Notes: generated by a model not told the origin, from the letters alone. 64,000 nucleotides of DNA from Trileptium ribeirensis (GCA_030248225.1 JASANE010017456.1:62001-126000), one strand, 5' to 3'; shown: positions 37,500 to 49,804, counted from the stretch's first letter. Made by a program: numbers and translations.

Positions 37500-38300
37500 C
37501 GGCAACAAGTAAGGCGGTACTCGGTATTTCAAGATATAACGTTTATTTACAAAGATCAACTGTTATTAAGGGGACGAGGGTTCCTAAACTATAACGGGGC
37601 GGTACGAGTAAAGCGCTCCGGGAAAGCCTAGTCGTATCTCTCTATGGTGGCTTCGGTTTAATACAATGTCGCGGGTCGCTAAAAGAATTGGGGAGGAGCG
37701 TGCAGATATCCGCCTACTGAGGTCTAGGGGCGGTTATCCCTGCTTCAGCTCAACGTTGGCGAATTAATCAGCTATGCGGCGCGATAAGCAGGGGCCCTAG
37801 TGTGCTTCAGAAATCGCTCCTCAATGCGAGTCGCTCTGGGCGACGAATAATAAGGCGGGGCAGAAGAAAAACGGTGGTCAGGGCTAACGGCGTGAGCTCG
37901 CTAACAATGCTTGAACGCTGCGTGGGGCGATGCCGACTCTAATTGATGACAAGGGGTGCCTGGAAATTTGTCCTCAAAATATATTTACATAGGTGCATAT
38001 GCCTAGGTTCGCTCTATTGCGTTTGACATCCTTACCCACCTAATAGTGTATGACTGACCGAAAGATGAGCTCTGGAAGCAAACGTAGGGGAGAACTGGAT
38101 TCGTTTCTTAGGTGTATGCCGACGGGATGCGGTCATGGCGCTACACGGCATGGTGCGTCCTTATGAGCAGCTGACGAGGATGTCGTCCAGCCGATTGATT
38201 CCTAGTTGAACTCGGGGTTAGGTTTTGAATGGGGAGGCGAGTCTTTCGGGCGGAACGCACCTAGCTGAAGAGTAATGTGGCCTTATTTCCTACCTATTGG
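37500..38300. repeat. probable remnant of the GC-rich repeat family (third copy)
   Basis: GCTAACGGCGTGAGCTCGCT ... GACAAGGGGTGCC (37885-37975) and a preceding unit ending GATAAGCAGGGGCC (~37780) resemble the 172-bp array units at 41.47 and 50.38 kb, with similar spacing. No reading frame survives. Confidence 0.35.
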
Positions 38301-38492
38301 GGTCGTTTGCACTAATCGGGCCATGGGCGATCGGCCCTGGACGCATTTGCGTCTTTGGTTTTGTTCTTCGGTTGTTTGTCTTTTGCCTCTCTCTAACGCC
38401 TATGTTTCCTATTTCACTGCAATGTTGCAGTGTCTCAACTGCATTGTAACGCAGTTGAATTATTACCGACTTAATATTAAAAGTCGATGTAC

Positions 38493-38575
38493 TCCTATGG
38501 CTGAATGGTTAAGACATGTGAAACTGCAGCGGACCTAAATTCTCCGTGCAGGATCAAATCACGAAAGGGGAAAAT
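38493..38575 (+). mobile_element. second tRNA-like (SINE-type) sequence
   Basis: A box TGGCTGAATGG followed by TTAAGACATGTGAAACTGCA and a weak B box, GGATCAAATCA. It looks like a Leu/Ser-type tRNA-derived head. Stems are degenerate, so it is not a working tRNA gene. Confidence 0.35.
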
Positions 38576-40977
38576 GTAACTGGCTGGTACTGGAACTGTA
38601 GAAAAGTGAAACTGGGCATACATAGTACATAGCCTAACGGGCACTCATGATAAATAGTGAAACGTGGTGAAACTCGGCGATCGACTCGCCCCAACAAGAA
38701 AAAGGGGTTTTGCACTCGCCCAGTTTGGGGCCGAAATGGTCCGGGCGAGGAGGTGAGTTTTCTTTATTTTTAAAAAGTCCTAAAATTTTGTTTGAAGGCG
38801 GGGACACAATGTGTTTCTCCCGCAACGGCGGTTTCTAACGATGGCTCAGAGGGCGAGCCGTAATCCTAGTTCTTTTAGACAATGGTCTCGAGAGAAGACC
38901 ATTGCGTAATGCAATGGTGAAGACCAGTAAATCTAATTGTTTTAGCCCCATAGTTATTTGGAGTCAGAACTGGGGTATCACAATTAAACAATGCACCATC
39001 GTCACAGATCGAAGTCGGCGGATTTTTCTCAGCTGGGGGTTGCGCCTCTAGCGCATCTTTAAACAAGCCGGGGGTCCAGAGGGCCATCTACCCTTGATTC
39101 GGTCAGTCGTCACAATGAAACTTGTACCTAGGTAAGATATCAGCTAGATTTGTGAAAACGTCTTAGGGTTGGTGTCAAACAATCAAACTGAGACAATCTT
39201 TAAGCATTGTTCAGCGTAGGTAGCAAACACATTAAGCTCAAATGATAATACCTAGAATTTGATCTGTCTTTTGTATTCCCAAATTTTCTTAACTCACGAG
39301 TAAAGTGAAATTTTGAGGGTTTCCTAAAACCCGACGGAGGCTAGTCCTCCTTCCCTAATCTGCATTTCTGTCCAAGCCCAAACACGGCATGAGCATTGAA
39401 CAGTCCACTAAGCTGCAAATTTGGAAAACCATCAAAACAAATCATCGAACAAGTCCTTATTTCGTGGTATGCACGTTCAAGAAATTTTACCGTGGACGGC
39501 TCAGGAAAATTCGTTGATCCTAACTCAAAAGAAGCAAGTCATGTAAAGTCTGGACGTGAGGCGTCCATTTTGTTGTGCCTTACCTAAGACCACGGGGAAT
39601 CAGAAAGACTTCGCCTTAGTTTGATCAGTCCTCACTGCACTCTATACGGGTACATCCCGAATCGCCTAACGTCTCCTGCGTCGAAACTCGATATTAATGA
39701 TTGATTCCAGAAATGGGATGTGAGTAGCATCTCGGGGGAACCGGGCGCTAGAACCTGAACGAGAGTATTTCTGTCTAAGTACGAAGGGTGCGCTACATTC
39801 AGGGGAAGCTAAACGAATAGTCTGTTACTCTTCAATTAACAGGGAAAACAAACCCCTGTTGTCACTAGATCTTCCTCACACTTACGGTTGTCGATCCCTG
39901 GGGCAGCACCAGCTGAACCCCTTCGCGAGGTGTATACCTGCGCGGAAATCTTTCGTCCATCGAGTAAATCCGAAGCGAAACGAAAAACGAGAAAGTCAGA
40001 GCTGCAGGAAAACTAAACACAATAAAACAGTGCGTCGGAGCCGGTCAGTAAAGTCGACCGAACTCCGCGCTGTCGAAGTCCAACTGATTCCAAGATTCGA
40101 CGCGCTGGTCGTAACCTCGAAATTTTCGCCTGTATGTTACGATGGCGATTTTGTCGCCGTCCAATCGTTGGCGATTTCTTGACGCCCACTTTTTTGGGTT
40201 TTCTGTCCAGTGTCCAATTGGGGACACTATCGAATCTTGACGGCTACCGTAAACCGTCGATGTCCTTAAAGAGAGTCGGCTTCAATTAAATTTGCCGACT
40301 TTAAGTTTGAATCTTCCGAGTACTCGGAAGTTGACCATCTGTGATTTTTGTCCGAATTTTCCCAAGAAAAGTAGATTTTGAAGTCCCTACTTCCCGTCCT
40401 CATCGCCGGATGTCCAGCGAAATTGGATCCTAAACTAACAAGATTTGAACTGCTTCCGGTCCCAGCTTAACTTAAACTATTGCAGATACTTTCGGGTCAC
40501 GCAATTTCTCTCTTCAACCCCAATTAGCGTGACAATCTGCTCGAAATTCGGACTATTTACTCTTCCCAGCCCATCCGAGTCGGCAAACATCAACTCGGCC
40601 TTTGTGGTTTTCGACTTGCCGCCCTCCTAATTAAGCTAATTTGAATTAGCAATGTGACCCTAACTCGCGAGGACACCTTAGAACGTCAAGAAAAATCAAG
40701 CTAATTTCTAATTTTCATGCGAGTATGTCTGCTTCAAAGTCGCGCCGGGGGGGAACCAACGGCGGGAACGTGCCCGTCTCAAGGCCAGAGACGCGGCGAA
40801 TCCCTACCTATTCCTAGTTTGTCAGGCGTCCTGTTCCAGAGTCCCTAGGGTCCGTGGGAGGGCCCTAAAGTCGCCCCCCGTTCGTCCTATTCGTCCATAC
40901 TTCGTCCGTCCGTAAAACTCTAAAATTTAATAAATTTTAGTATGTGGTGTCCTTGTTCGTCCGTTTTTTCATGTCCT

Positions 40978-41105
40978 CATATATATGTATACAGTTCTTA
41001 CATGTATATAATATACATATACACACATATACACACATATATACACATATGTATAACACACATATACACACAGACACACACATATATACTACACACAGTA
41101 GACAC
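40978..41105. repeat. AT/AC microsatellite
   Basis: Alternating ATATACACACATATACACAC-type tract of ~125 bp inside copy 1 of the GC-rich repeat family. Confidence 0.9.
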
Positions 41106-41112
41106 ATTGGCG

Positions 41113-41140
41113 TCCTGAGCGACAGAAAGGTCGCTCAGGA
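41113..41140. other. perfect 11-bp hairpin
   Basis: TCCTGAGCGAC, loop AGAAAG, GTCGCTCAGGA. It lies directly downstream of the microsatellite and 57 bp before a second hairpin (AACCGAC/GTCGGTT, 41197-41217). Confidence 0.7.
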
Positions 41141-41452
41141 TAAATACACACACACGACATATCAAACACAACAACAACAACGACGACAAAGAAGGAAACC
41201 GACCAGAAACGTCGGTTAGAGAGAGAACGAGGACAAAAAGCGAAAGGACACCGAGGACACGAGAAGACAACGGAAGAGCGCGGGAAGGGTGGCGGGACAA
41301 GGGGAATCCAGTGGGATTTTCGAGGGGCTGGGTTCAGATTCGGTCCCAGGACGGAAAACGGGGTCGATTGACGCCAAACACGAGGGGGAAGGACGTAGTA
41401 ACGGGTCGGAACCCACTTATGGGTTCCTCTGTGTATTAGTATGGGGAGCTTT

Positions 41453-41900
41453 AGCGGGCTCTCCTGCGTTAACGGTTGGGCGGAACGACGCCCGCCGGGT
41501 ATCGTTAGTCTCGCCGTCCAACGGCGATTTAAACGAGGGGTGATATTGCTACTGGGGCGGCAGGAATAAGAACGGTACTAAAATCGCGGCGATTAGAGAG
41601 AGTGATGGCTACGGTGGGGGCGCGTTTGTTGGTCGTGCGGGTTAACGGCGCGGCGGATCGATACCCGCCGGGTATTTTTGGAAATATCTCATCGAGACGA
41701 ATCCACTGAGGGGCGGTTCGCCCATTTTAATAGTGTGGAGCGAAAAATCTCGATTTATCGGTGCCCATCAGCTATTGACAACAGCTTGCTAGGCACCTTT
41801 GCGGGGCTACCGCGGGTCAGCAGGGACTCGGACGGAGGTCCGGCACATATCGTTGGGTTCAATTAGTCACGATGAACAAAACGAGGGGTCGCATGCACCG
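41453..41900 (+). repeat. 172-bp tandem units in copy 1
   Basis: Unit landmarks (AACGG..GGGCGGA.CGA, then CCCGCCGGGTAT, then GAGGGG) recur at 41472, 41644 and 41816, that is every 172 bp. The same units occur in copy 2 from 50379. Confidence 0.6.
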
Positions 41901-42654
41901 GTTCGAACGCGGGATAGGGCAACGAGGATGTCTGAAAGTGGGGGTTTGTATTAATTGCAACCTACAATGGGCTACAGGAACGAAGCGGTTTTACCCAAAA
42001 GAGTTGTCCACAACACACACACGAATAGATGCATTTACATACTTTATATATGGTATATCCTAAATATATGGAAGGTAACAGTCCGGATTTCACGTTGACA
42101 ATCCCACCTAGCGTAAGTAGAGATTGTCTCCACACGTTACAAACGAAGTTCTGGCGGTGTCCGGCGCGGTTTTGGATGTCCACTCACAATTCCCCAAAGT
42201 GTTATACCAGTCTGCCCCGGTTATTTTCCGGGTCATGGTACCATAGTCGGTGGCGGGCCATCAAATTAACCCGTCATCCGGCGTCCCTTTTACTCGCGAA
42301 GGCTACGAAAATTATGCTTTCCGCTTGTTGCAATTGTTGTTTTCCGTAACCATTACTTAGTCTATCGTTAAAACCAAGTAAATTTAATATTTTTGATCTC
42401 AGTCTTAACAAACGTGTTTTCCTGAACGTGCAGCCAGGGGCCTCCTATTCCCGGACGGTCGTAACCGTCAACCTATAGCACATAGGGTTTTCGACCAATT
42501 TTCCAGTCTCGTCGGTGTGTGTCTCAGTTTTCAGTCTCACAGGTCGGTTGAGGCTGCTCATTTCCTCATAATCTGGTCGGATCGTAACACTCGTCCCGGT
42601 CACAATAGTCAGTTACAACAACGAAACACAGCATGTTACACGAGACGGTTCAAT

Positions 42655-42965
42655 GCTACGGCATTTTATACAAACTGCGCAATGATACGGCGTTTCATAC
42701 AAACTGTACAATAATACGGCATTTCATACAAACTGTGCAATGATACAGCATTCATTTTATACAAACTGTTCGATGATACGGCATTCATTTTATACAAACT
42801 GTTCAATGATACGGCATTCATTTTATACAAACTGTTAAATGATACGGCATTCATTTTATACAAACTGTTCAATGATACGGCATTCATTTTATACAAACTG
42901 TTCAATAATACGGTATTTTTATACAATCATTTTTTGTGATACAACATTTTTATACAAACTGTCAC
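42655..42965. repeat. 33-bp minisatellite
   Basis: About nine units of GATACGGCATTCATTTTATA plus CAAACTGTTCAAT. The 33-bp period keeps one frame open on the minus strand (SLYKMNAVSLN repeats), but the unit is AT-rich, degenerate at both ends and has no other coding signs, so I call it a repeat. Confidence 0.85.
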
Positions 42966-44124
42966 GTGCCAACGCGTTCCACTACAATTTTGGGTGCAAA
43001 AGTCATGAAATGCTCGTGACAGGGCCGACGCGGCCCTGTTACATTAAAACCTATTAAGGATGCTTTTTTCGTATTATTTTTGTAACATTACGACGTATGA
43101 GCTCAAATGTCCCTTAATAACGCGAATTCGTGTAATTAAAGGACATAACTGGGCGAAAAAGGGACAGATGGTGGAAATCAGGGACACGCAAAATTCAACG
43201 AAACTTTAATTAAAAATATGGAACAGACAAATTAATGCAATGATTAGTTCCCTCAAGGTGCAATTACGCAAATTGTAATCGTTTCTGGCATTCGGCGCTG
43301 TGGTTTCCGACACTGGTCATTCTTTAGTTTTTGGTATCTCAAAAAATAAAAGTGATGCGAAAGCACAATTTCAGTTTATCTGCTTGAAACGTTTACTCTT
43401 AACACTACAATTCCAGCTGTAATTTTGTAACTTAAATTTGCAAATGCAAATAGCGTGTCAATAGCAGTAGTTATCTTTGTATATAATCAATTATCTTGGT
43501 AACTATATATTAGCACAACAAGGTCAAACCAAAACTAAGGGTTCACAGTGAAAATACATTTCTGCTTGCCTTACTATAGTTTTTAAACGCTGTAAGCTAG
43601 GACAAAAACCTGTCGCTATCAACCAAACAGAACAAGACTATATGTGCCTACACACTTGTTGTCCCTGGGTTGAATAATTTCCAGGACTTTTTCAAACATT
43701 TCTTCTGCAAAGCGAAAATGTATCACAGGTCTGGTTTGAAAGACAAATATCTTATACAGCTTATTCGGAACCAAAAGTTTCCCACAGCTTTTTTAAAGAT
43801 GTTAGTTTTTAAGGATATGAAACGAGAAGTGGTACTTGCGTTTTATAAACAGTTTAGTGCTAAATCATTTTCAGTAGCCATTCGCGACAACACGGCATCT
43901 ATTTATATAAGTATATATAAAGTAGGTTCACACTGAGGTGTGCGCGTGCAAAAATTACTATTATTCCCGATTAAAGATGTTGACATATATAATTCAACAC
44001 GAGTTCCTGTGGCAAAATAGATTATATATATAACCTGTATGTAATAAATGTCCACAGTCGCGATTTACCAGTCACTGTCAATACAATGCCTTTCAGCACT
44101 CAGGACAAAACAAAAACTTCTTCC
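42966..44124. other. non-coding stretch
   Basis: AT-rich. The 88-codon ORF at 43670-43936 has no recognisable motif. Nothing else seen. Confidence 0.35.
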
Positions 44125-44724
44125 TAATGCATCATTTACCTTAAGATGTGTGCATCTAGGGTCGGATTCTGTCACAGAGCCAATTCCGGCTCGCGACAAA
44201 AACGCACAGCCGCATTCGGCCCTTCATAAATAAAATGAATAGCTAACCTATGCTAGTACGTTTGCACGAGCCGAGAGTGGCTATGTGTCAGGGGTTGATA
44301 GCCAGGACGGACTACAAAAAACATTTATTACGTTCAGTTTAGCAGTTTTACAGGTAAAATATTTCGCCCTAGGCCCAATAAATGCAAGATTAGTTCCTGG
44401 TAGCTATGTAAAACAAGCTCTTTTATGCATGAAAATTACTTTATTGTAACTGGAAGGATGTTTTACCGATATATGACCATAAATATCACCAATTAGTGAT
44501 TTTCCATTGTCGTCATATATTTTTGTCTTTTAGAGCCGTTTCCGGCCCTTGTGAAAATTTATCAGCCTCGCTTTACTATTAGCTAAATATATTAGTAGGG
44601 TCTGGCTCGTCCCAAAAAATGTCACACTGGCTGACCGCGGCTAGCCAAGCATCGCTTTAGAGCCGCAGCAGACTGTGACAAAACCCGGCCCTGCTGCGCA
44701 CATCTTAAGGTAAATGATGCATAA
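44125..44724. mobile_element. 600-bp TIR element
   Basis: Left TAATGCATCATTTACCTTAA (44125) and right complement TTATGCATCATTTACCTTAA (44724) continue as imperfect inverted repeats for ~55-70 bp, including CTGTCACAG. Non-coding. The target duplication is unclear (left flank TTCC, right flank CCTA). It directly abuts the Tigger-like pseudogene. Confidence 0.65.
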
Positions 44725-44762
44725 CCTACGAAGCGCAGTTCGTGTGCAGCCCATCACAACAC

Positions 44763-45898
44763 TCATTGCAATCCTTTCTTTGCCAAAACGCCTTCAGACC
44801 AGTATACGCCGCACCCTTTACATCGCCATTCCTGCTGCTGTTTTGCCTTTTGCCGGCCGGAGGTTCCCTGTACCCGATGTAAAGCTTCCGGACTGGTAAG
44901 GTGTGTGTCGAATGGCCTCTTATGCTTTTCGAATACGTCAAGAGATTTTTGCGGAAGTATTGAATAGAGGTTGCTGAGAATTTCTGTTGAACTACGTTGA
45001 GACCGAGTTGGCTCGTGATGAAACCCTAATTCAGGACTTCCGAATCCCGCAAGGGGTTGCAAGACAGCAAATTCAGCGCCATCGGTTTCGACATGACCCT
45101 CCTGAACTGCCACAGGGGCTAATTGTTCAACGGAAAATTGTCCAACGCTGTTTTCAGCAGAATCAGTAAGACCATCCGGCGTTGCGATTATTTCGTTGTC
45201 GTGCGTTTTCTCAACAACGTCCAGCCGTTGGGGATCATGGCCGCATAGAACCTAAGTTGAAGGCGCACTACTAAAGCGCTGACGTCATCTAATTGCTTGG
45301 CTGTGTCAGAATCGGTGCCAGTTTGACATGAGCTCGTCTCAAAAGAATCAGCATTTGCATTAATTACGATTCTCGGGGAAAATTCCCGTAGCAACAAACG
45401 AAGAAATAGTGTTCTCTGGCTTCGTTACCCGCTTCCAAGCTAAACTAAAAATTCGATTAAAAGTCTCGTTATCAATGCTAGCCCCTGATTGAAGAATCAG
45501 TGTACCTTATTTCTGTATTCACGTTTCATTTATCTGAACGGAATCCGGTCAAGTGGTTGCGGCTGATGGCTGGAGTGCGGTGGGATGCAAACCAGCTGAA
45601 CATTATTTTCAAAAGGTCATTTTAATAAGGGTGCTGTCCACGTGGAACTGTGCTTGTCAAGGACAAGAAAACAATGCTGAGATTGAGCACGCTCAGGCAA
45701 ATACTTCACAAAGTGTTGAAGAAATAATTTCTGCATAGCTTCTGCCGTCATGTATCCAGAATGAGTTGTCCGGATCATCGTGTTAGTAGGATGTTTGCAA
45801 TGCAGTGCAATTTCCACTGCATTGTATTTTCTCGAATCATAATTTTGATATTTCCATCGCGCATTCGAGATACATTTTCGAGGATGGGACTCTGTCAT
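44763..45898 (-). pseudogene. Tigger/pogo-like DDE transposase remnant
   Basis: Read on the minus strand from 45898. HSGYMTAEAMQKLFLQHFVK followed by CFLVLDKHSS (45617-45898) matches the second catalytic block (usually LLLDGHSSH; here G is replaced by K). NNVQLVCIPPHSSHQPQPLD (45548-45607, shifted frame) is the FPPHTSH..QPLD block. AWKRVTKPENTISSF..TGIFPENRN (45363-45440) is the C-terminal PENAVSGFRATGIFP motif. A basic tail may continue to 44763. Frameshifts and stops separate the blocks, and the N-terminal CENP-B-type DNA-binding part and first catalytic Asp are not found. Clearly dead. Confidence 0.75.
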
Positions 45899-47600
45899 CG
45901 TGCAACAAAATCCTATGATGACAGAGAGAGAAATCTGAATGTAAACCTGGAATATATATCTCTGAATCCGAATCTGACCTGCAAATATATACGACCTAAC
46001 GGGTCACCGAAACAAAAGAAAAAATCTAAAAAATGAGCGATCAAGCCGCCCTAAAAAAATTTGAGGGTTTGGCTCTCGTCGGGTCTGAAGAAAAAATTTC
46101 TCAGATCCGAGCTAATTTCAGATGGTTGGAGGTAGTGCTAGAATTTATATTTTGTCCCAAGTTTTGGTTGAAACTGTTCTTGACATTATTTTGGATGGTT
46201 CTAAACCTTGGGTAATTACGTACAGCTTATTTTGTCAGTATGACTACCCACTAATTACTCAGTTCATGACTATTCGAGAGACGAATCTTGAGTATCTGCG
46301 CGATTTTGCAAATACTGCTTAGCTGATCAAGTTGGTCCTATGAAATTGTTGATATGGCGTAATCCCGGCTCGGAAGAGACGCACGGGTTTACGTTTAACC
46401 GGAGGTTCATATGAATTCACGAGGTTCCAATAAAGTTGAGTATCATGGGAAATTTTCAATGTACACAGTCTGACAAAATAAATAATTAAAACCGAACTCT
46501 GCATTCTTAATCGACATTTGGTGTAGTAATGTGTGAATAAATTTAAGGTGACTCCGCCAAGTATCCTATTCTGTCATTACCGATATCGAATCGCAAACCC
46601 TTGTTACGGAAAACAGGCTTAATTTCATTAGGTTTTTCGTTTAACGTTAAAATTGGCAAAATCAAATTCAAGTGCCAGAAATTAGACCTTGTGTTGGAAC
46701 ATAATTTTGGCGATTTCAGTTTGCAAAAATTCTGTTCCCTAATGTATTATTATTTTAATATGGATTATACAGTGTTCGCGACCAAATCTAATGCAAAAGT
46801 GACGTCACAATCAAATCGACAAATTTTCGTTCCCAAACATTTGGGTAATTTTACTTTAATTTTCGCGAACACAAAATGGTTAGATTTAAATCGAGAGCGC
46901 TGTCTTCACGAGCAGTTTTACGTCGAATTTCAATTGACCAAAAAGCATTTCGTAAGAAATTTTATCCAAAAACACAAAATAGGATGGTTCCCGGGGTCAT
47001 TTCAAGTTTACTCGCGCATGATGTTGCTAGGTGCTTTAACAAATCATGACATTCCTCCAGGGGTCCTTGTTTAAATTAGTTAAGCGTCTAAATGCATCCA
47101 TGGTCTTAGGGGAGAGGGGCGAGCCGTGGTAAAACGCCGTGCCGTCCCGAGAGCGCCATTTTAGTGTGATATCAATGCCTTAAAAAGTCATCGGGATTAC
47201 ACGGATCTTGAGTGCATTTGGAAATCGCAATACTCAAACGCAATCACTGGTTAATTCGCAAACCCTCGTGTTCCGATGTATAACTATGAAGTACTGTATG
47301 AACCCGCTGCAGTTTAAGGCAGGGGCAGCACGGTACATTCGTTCGTTGGTCGATATTATAATCAAGTAATCCGCTGAGGGTAAAACATACTTATGACTTT
47401 CGGCCCAGAAATTTGACCCTTAGTAAATATGCACAGATAACTACCAAAATTATTTGCACAAAATCACGGATTATTACATTGAGTGATGGTTATTATACAA
47501 TTTAAAAGTCATTACAACGGCAGGTACGTGTTCCATTGGAACATCCAGCGTCAAAGCGTCATGTAACCCCAATACAGAACACTCAAGCTTAAATCGATCC
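45899..47600. other. non-coding or decayed stretch
   Basis: ORFs at 46033-46215 and 46601-47074 (157 codons) have no recognisable domain; the latter shows Phe/Lys/Asn-rich composition expected of AT-rich sequence. A GC-richer patch at 47095-47160 is unidentified. Confidence 0.3.
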
Positions 47601-48910
47601 TGAAACTTTTCAGATTTCGACCCTGGCCAAGGGTCGCGCTTCGGCTCAAGTGCCGGACCTTAATACCCGAATTTTCTTAACTCGCTTGCAAATAAATGTA
47701 GTTTACCAGCCCGGGGCGAAGGGGTCCCGCGAAGGCCACTTCCCCTTACCGAATAACGTGATTCGCTCGGTCTCGATCGCGGTCCGGGCACCGAACATTC
47801 TACTACAGGTACCAAATTTTGAACGCAATTCCATAACCTGATAATTCCTGCAACAAGGTTTCAAAGTAAAATTAGTTTACTATCAAATTCGTAACCGTGC
47901 TTAGCTTACAAAAAATTCTCTGAAACGCTAACTCAGCTTAATAGGCTTGAAAAATTGGATCGTTGACATCCAAATATTTTATTTGTAATCTACCTATGAT
48001 CACGGGGAACCAGAGAGAGTTCCACCAAATTTTCTCAATCACTATTTGCGCAGGGTCTCTCGACGAATATTTGTGTGATTCAAGGAAAACCAATTAAGTA
48101 GTTATTATAGAGCAAAAGGCTATTCATTACAGCGGACGGAAAGTCAACTCTTGGAAGTATAACTAGCTACGATCATGCTAAATAAATTTTGGGGGCATAT
48201 ATGAACATAAGCCATACCTATTGTTTAATTTCGGGGAAATTAAATTCCTGTTTCGTAACACCCACTCCCGCACTTACGTTGGCAGGGAGCAATGTCCGAA
48301 GGCAAGGATACTATCCCCTCGGCATCCTTTACTCCTTCGGCGTCCATCCCACCGCGTCCGAACCATGTCGAGAAAGCAACTCCGACCGAAAAGCGAAAAT
48401 CAACATAAAATAAAACTAGTTGAAGTAGCCACGGCGCCGGTCAGTAGAGTGGACCGAACTCCGTGGTGTCGAAGTCAAACTGATGTCATGATTATGAGCG
48501 ATAGTCCTAACCTATAAATTTTGGCCCATATATTAAGTTCTAAATTTTATCGCCGTCGGAGGCGGTCTTCCGTCGCCCCTCGTTTTGAGTTTTATCTCCG
48601 ATCGCCAATCGGAAAAGTTCGAAAACTTTGGAATTTGGCGCTTGCCGTAAACAATGCTCTGTTTTAGGGAGAGGCAAAAACAATGGAGGGACATTTGCGA
48701 ATCTAGGGCGAAGGTCGCAATTTCGCCCTTTGTTTCTGCAATTTTAATCTTGCTGTTTACGTCTGGCAATCCAGACATTCCCATATCAAATGAATTCCAA
48801 ACATTGAAATATTAATTATTAACGTCAATTTAATAAAATATTAATATCTTTTAAATAATAAATCGAATAACTATCCATGAAATCCGACCCAAATCTAAAA
48901 CCATAACTAC

Positions 48911-49020
48911 TATGGAACCCACAAACCGACGTGCAGACATTGCACGTTTATATGTAAGTTGTGCAAATCCTATGGAACACATGAATCAACGTGCAAACAT
49001 TGCACGTTTATATTTAAGTT
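48911..49020. repeat. 60-bp dimer with hairpins
   Basis: Two copies exactly 60 bp apart (TATGGAACCC..., TATGGAACAC...). Each carries the stem ACGTGCA with five-base loop and TGCACGT. A third, diverged stem (ACGTACATATATTGCATGTA) follows near 49100. Confidence 0.7.
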
Positions 49021-49380
49021 GGGCGGCTCAAATTCATTGTCTACCATAGAGTTCACGCCGCCGACATTCTAGACATCTGCTATTTTCACCACGTTCCGAC
49101 GTACATATATTGCATGTACATATATCGGTCTGGCTGTATGTATTTATCTTAAATTCCAAATTTTCATGTGACCGAGGCCGCTTAGCGGGCATACCAAGGG
49201 GGAAGGCGCCGCGGGACGGGGTCCTTCCTGGGGCCAGAGACGGAGCACCATCTGAGTAACCACCGGCCCGAAAAACAACCCCGTCCGGGAACCACCGGGG
49301 CCACTGCGGGGCTCTAAACCTACCACCTGTCCCTCTATATACCTATTATTCTATATATGTACTAAAATTCGTAAAACTTA

Positions 49381-49804
49381 TGCGGTGTTTACGTTATAAA
49401 GGACCCCCATGTGAAAGTTTTGTGCCCAATGGTCTAGACCACACCATCCAGTGGTATACGGTATATACCTACACTATATAATGCAATACATGGTGTACCA
49501 GACACCATCAACTTGATTATAGTGGCTAAATCTAACTATTGTTTATTACTGACGGTGTCAAGGACACCATCCACAAACACATTATATAAAGCGTGTAACT
49601 AACAACATGGTGTAGCTCACACCATATAAATTTTATGGTGTAGTCTACACCATACTATTATCGACACTACACTACCATGTACACTGTCTGAAAATACAAT
49701 CACAAATATCATGGTGTCAAAGACACCATATATTTGATGGTGGCAGAGGCACTCAGGCTTTACAAAACTTTCACATGGGGGTCCTTTATAACGTAAACGC
49801 TGCA
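49381..49804. mobile_element. MITE family A, copy 2 (intact)
   Basis: 424 bp with ~43-bp nearly perfect inverted ends starting TGCGGTGTTTACGTTATAAA, flanked by TTA on both sides (49378-49380, 49805-49807). The interior consists of TGGTGT...ACACCA mirror units. No ORF. The TTA duplication fits PIF/Harbinger-type (TWA) insertion. It lies in the AT-rich middle of repeat copy 2. Confidence 0.85.

Larger units (their letters stand above)
39250..42650 (+). repeat. GC-rich large repeat family, copy 1
   Basis: Collinear with 47600-52100 though strongly diverged. Landmarks in order: CCCAAATTTTCTTAACTC (39280), ACCACGGGGAATCAGA, GTCGACCGAACTCCGCGCTG (40053), GGCCAGAGACG (~40784), AT/CA microsatellite, hairpin plus GTTAGAGAGAGA (41197-41226), 172-bp units (41.47-41.9 kb), ATTCCCGGACGGTCGTAA (42447), ATCTGGTCGGATCG (42571). 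No ORF shared by the copies is found, and no LTR, TIR or protein match is seen. Higher GC and CpG than its surroundings. Confidence 0.6.

Noticed and set aside
36660..38000. Degenerate rRNA
   Set aside because: GC-rich and structured-looking, but no conserved rRNA landmark could be read; units match the 172-bp array instead.
42666..42926. 86-codon repeat protein on the minus strand
   Set aside because: Product of the 33-bp minisatellite; no start context, flanking exon or non-repeat coding sequence.
46601..47074. 157-codon + strand ORF
   Set aside because: Phe/Lys/Asn-rich composition expected from AT-rich DNA, no domain recognised, lies in decayed repeat sequence.
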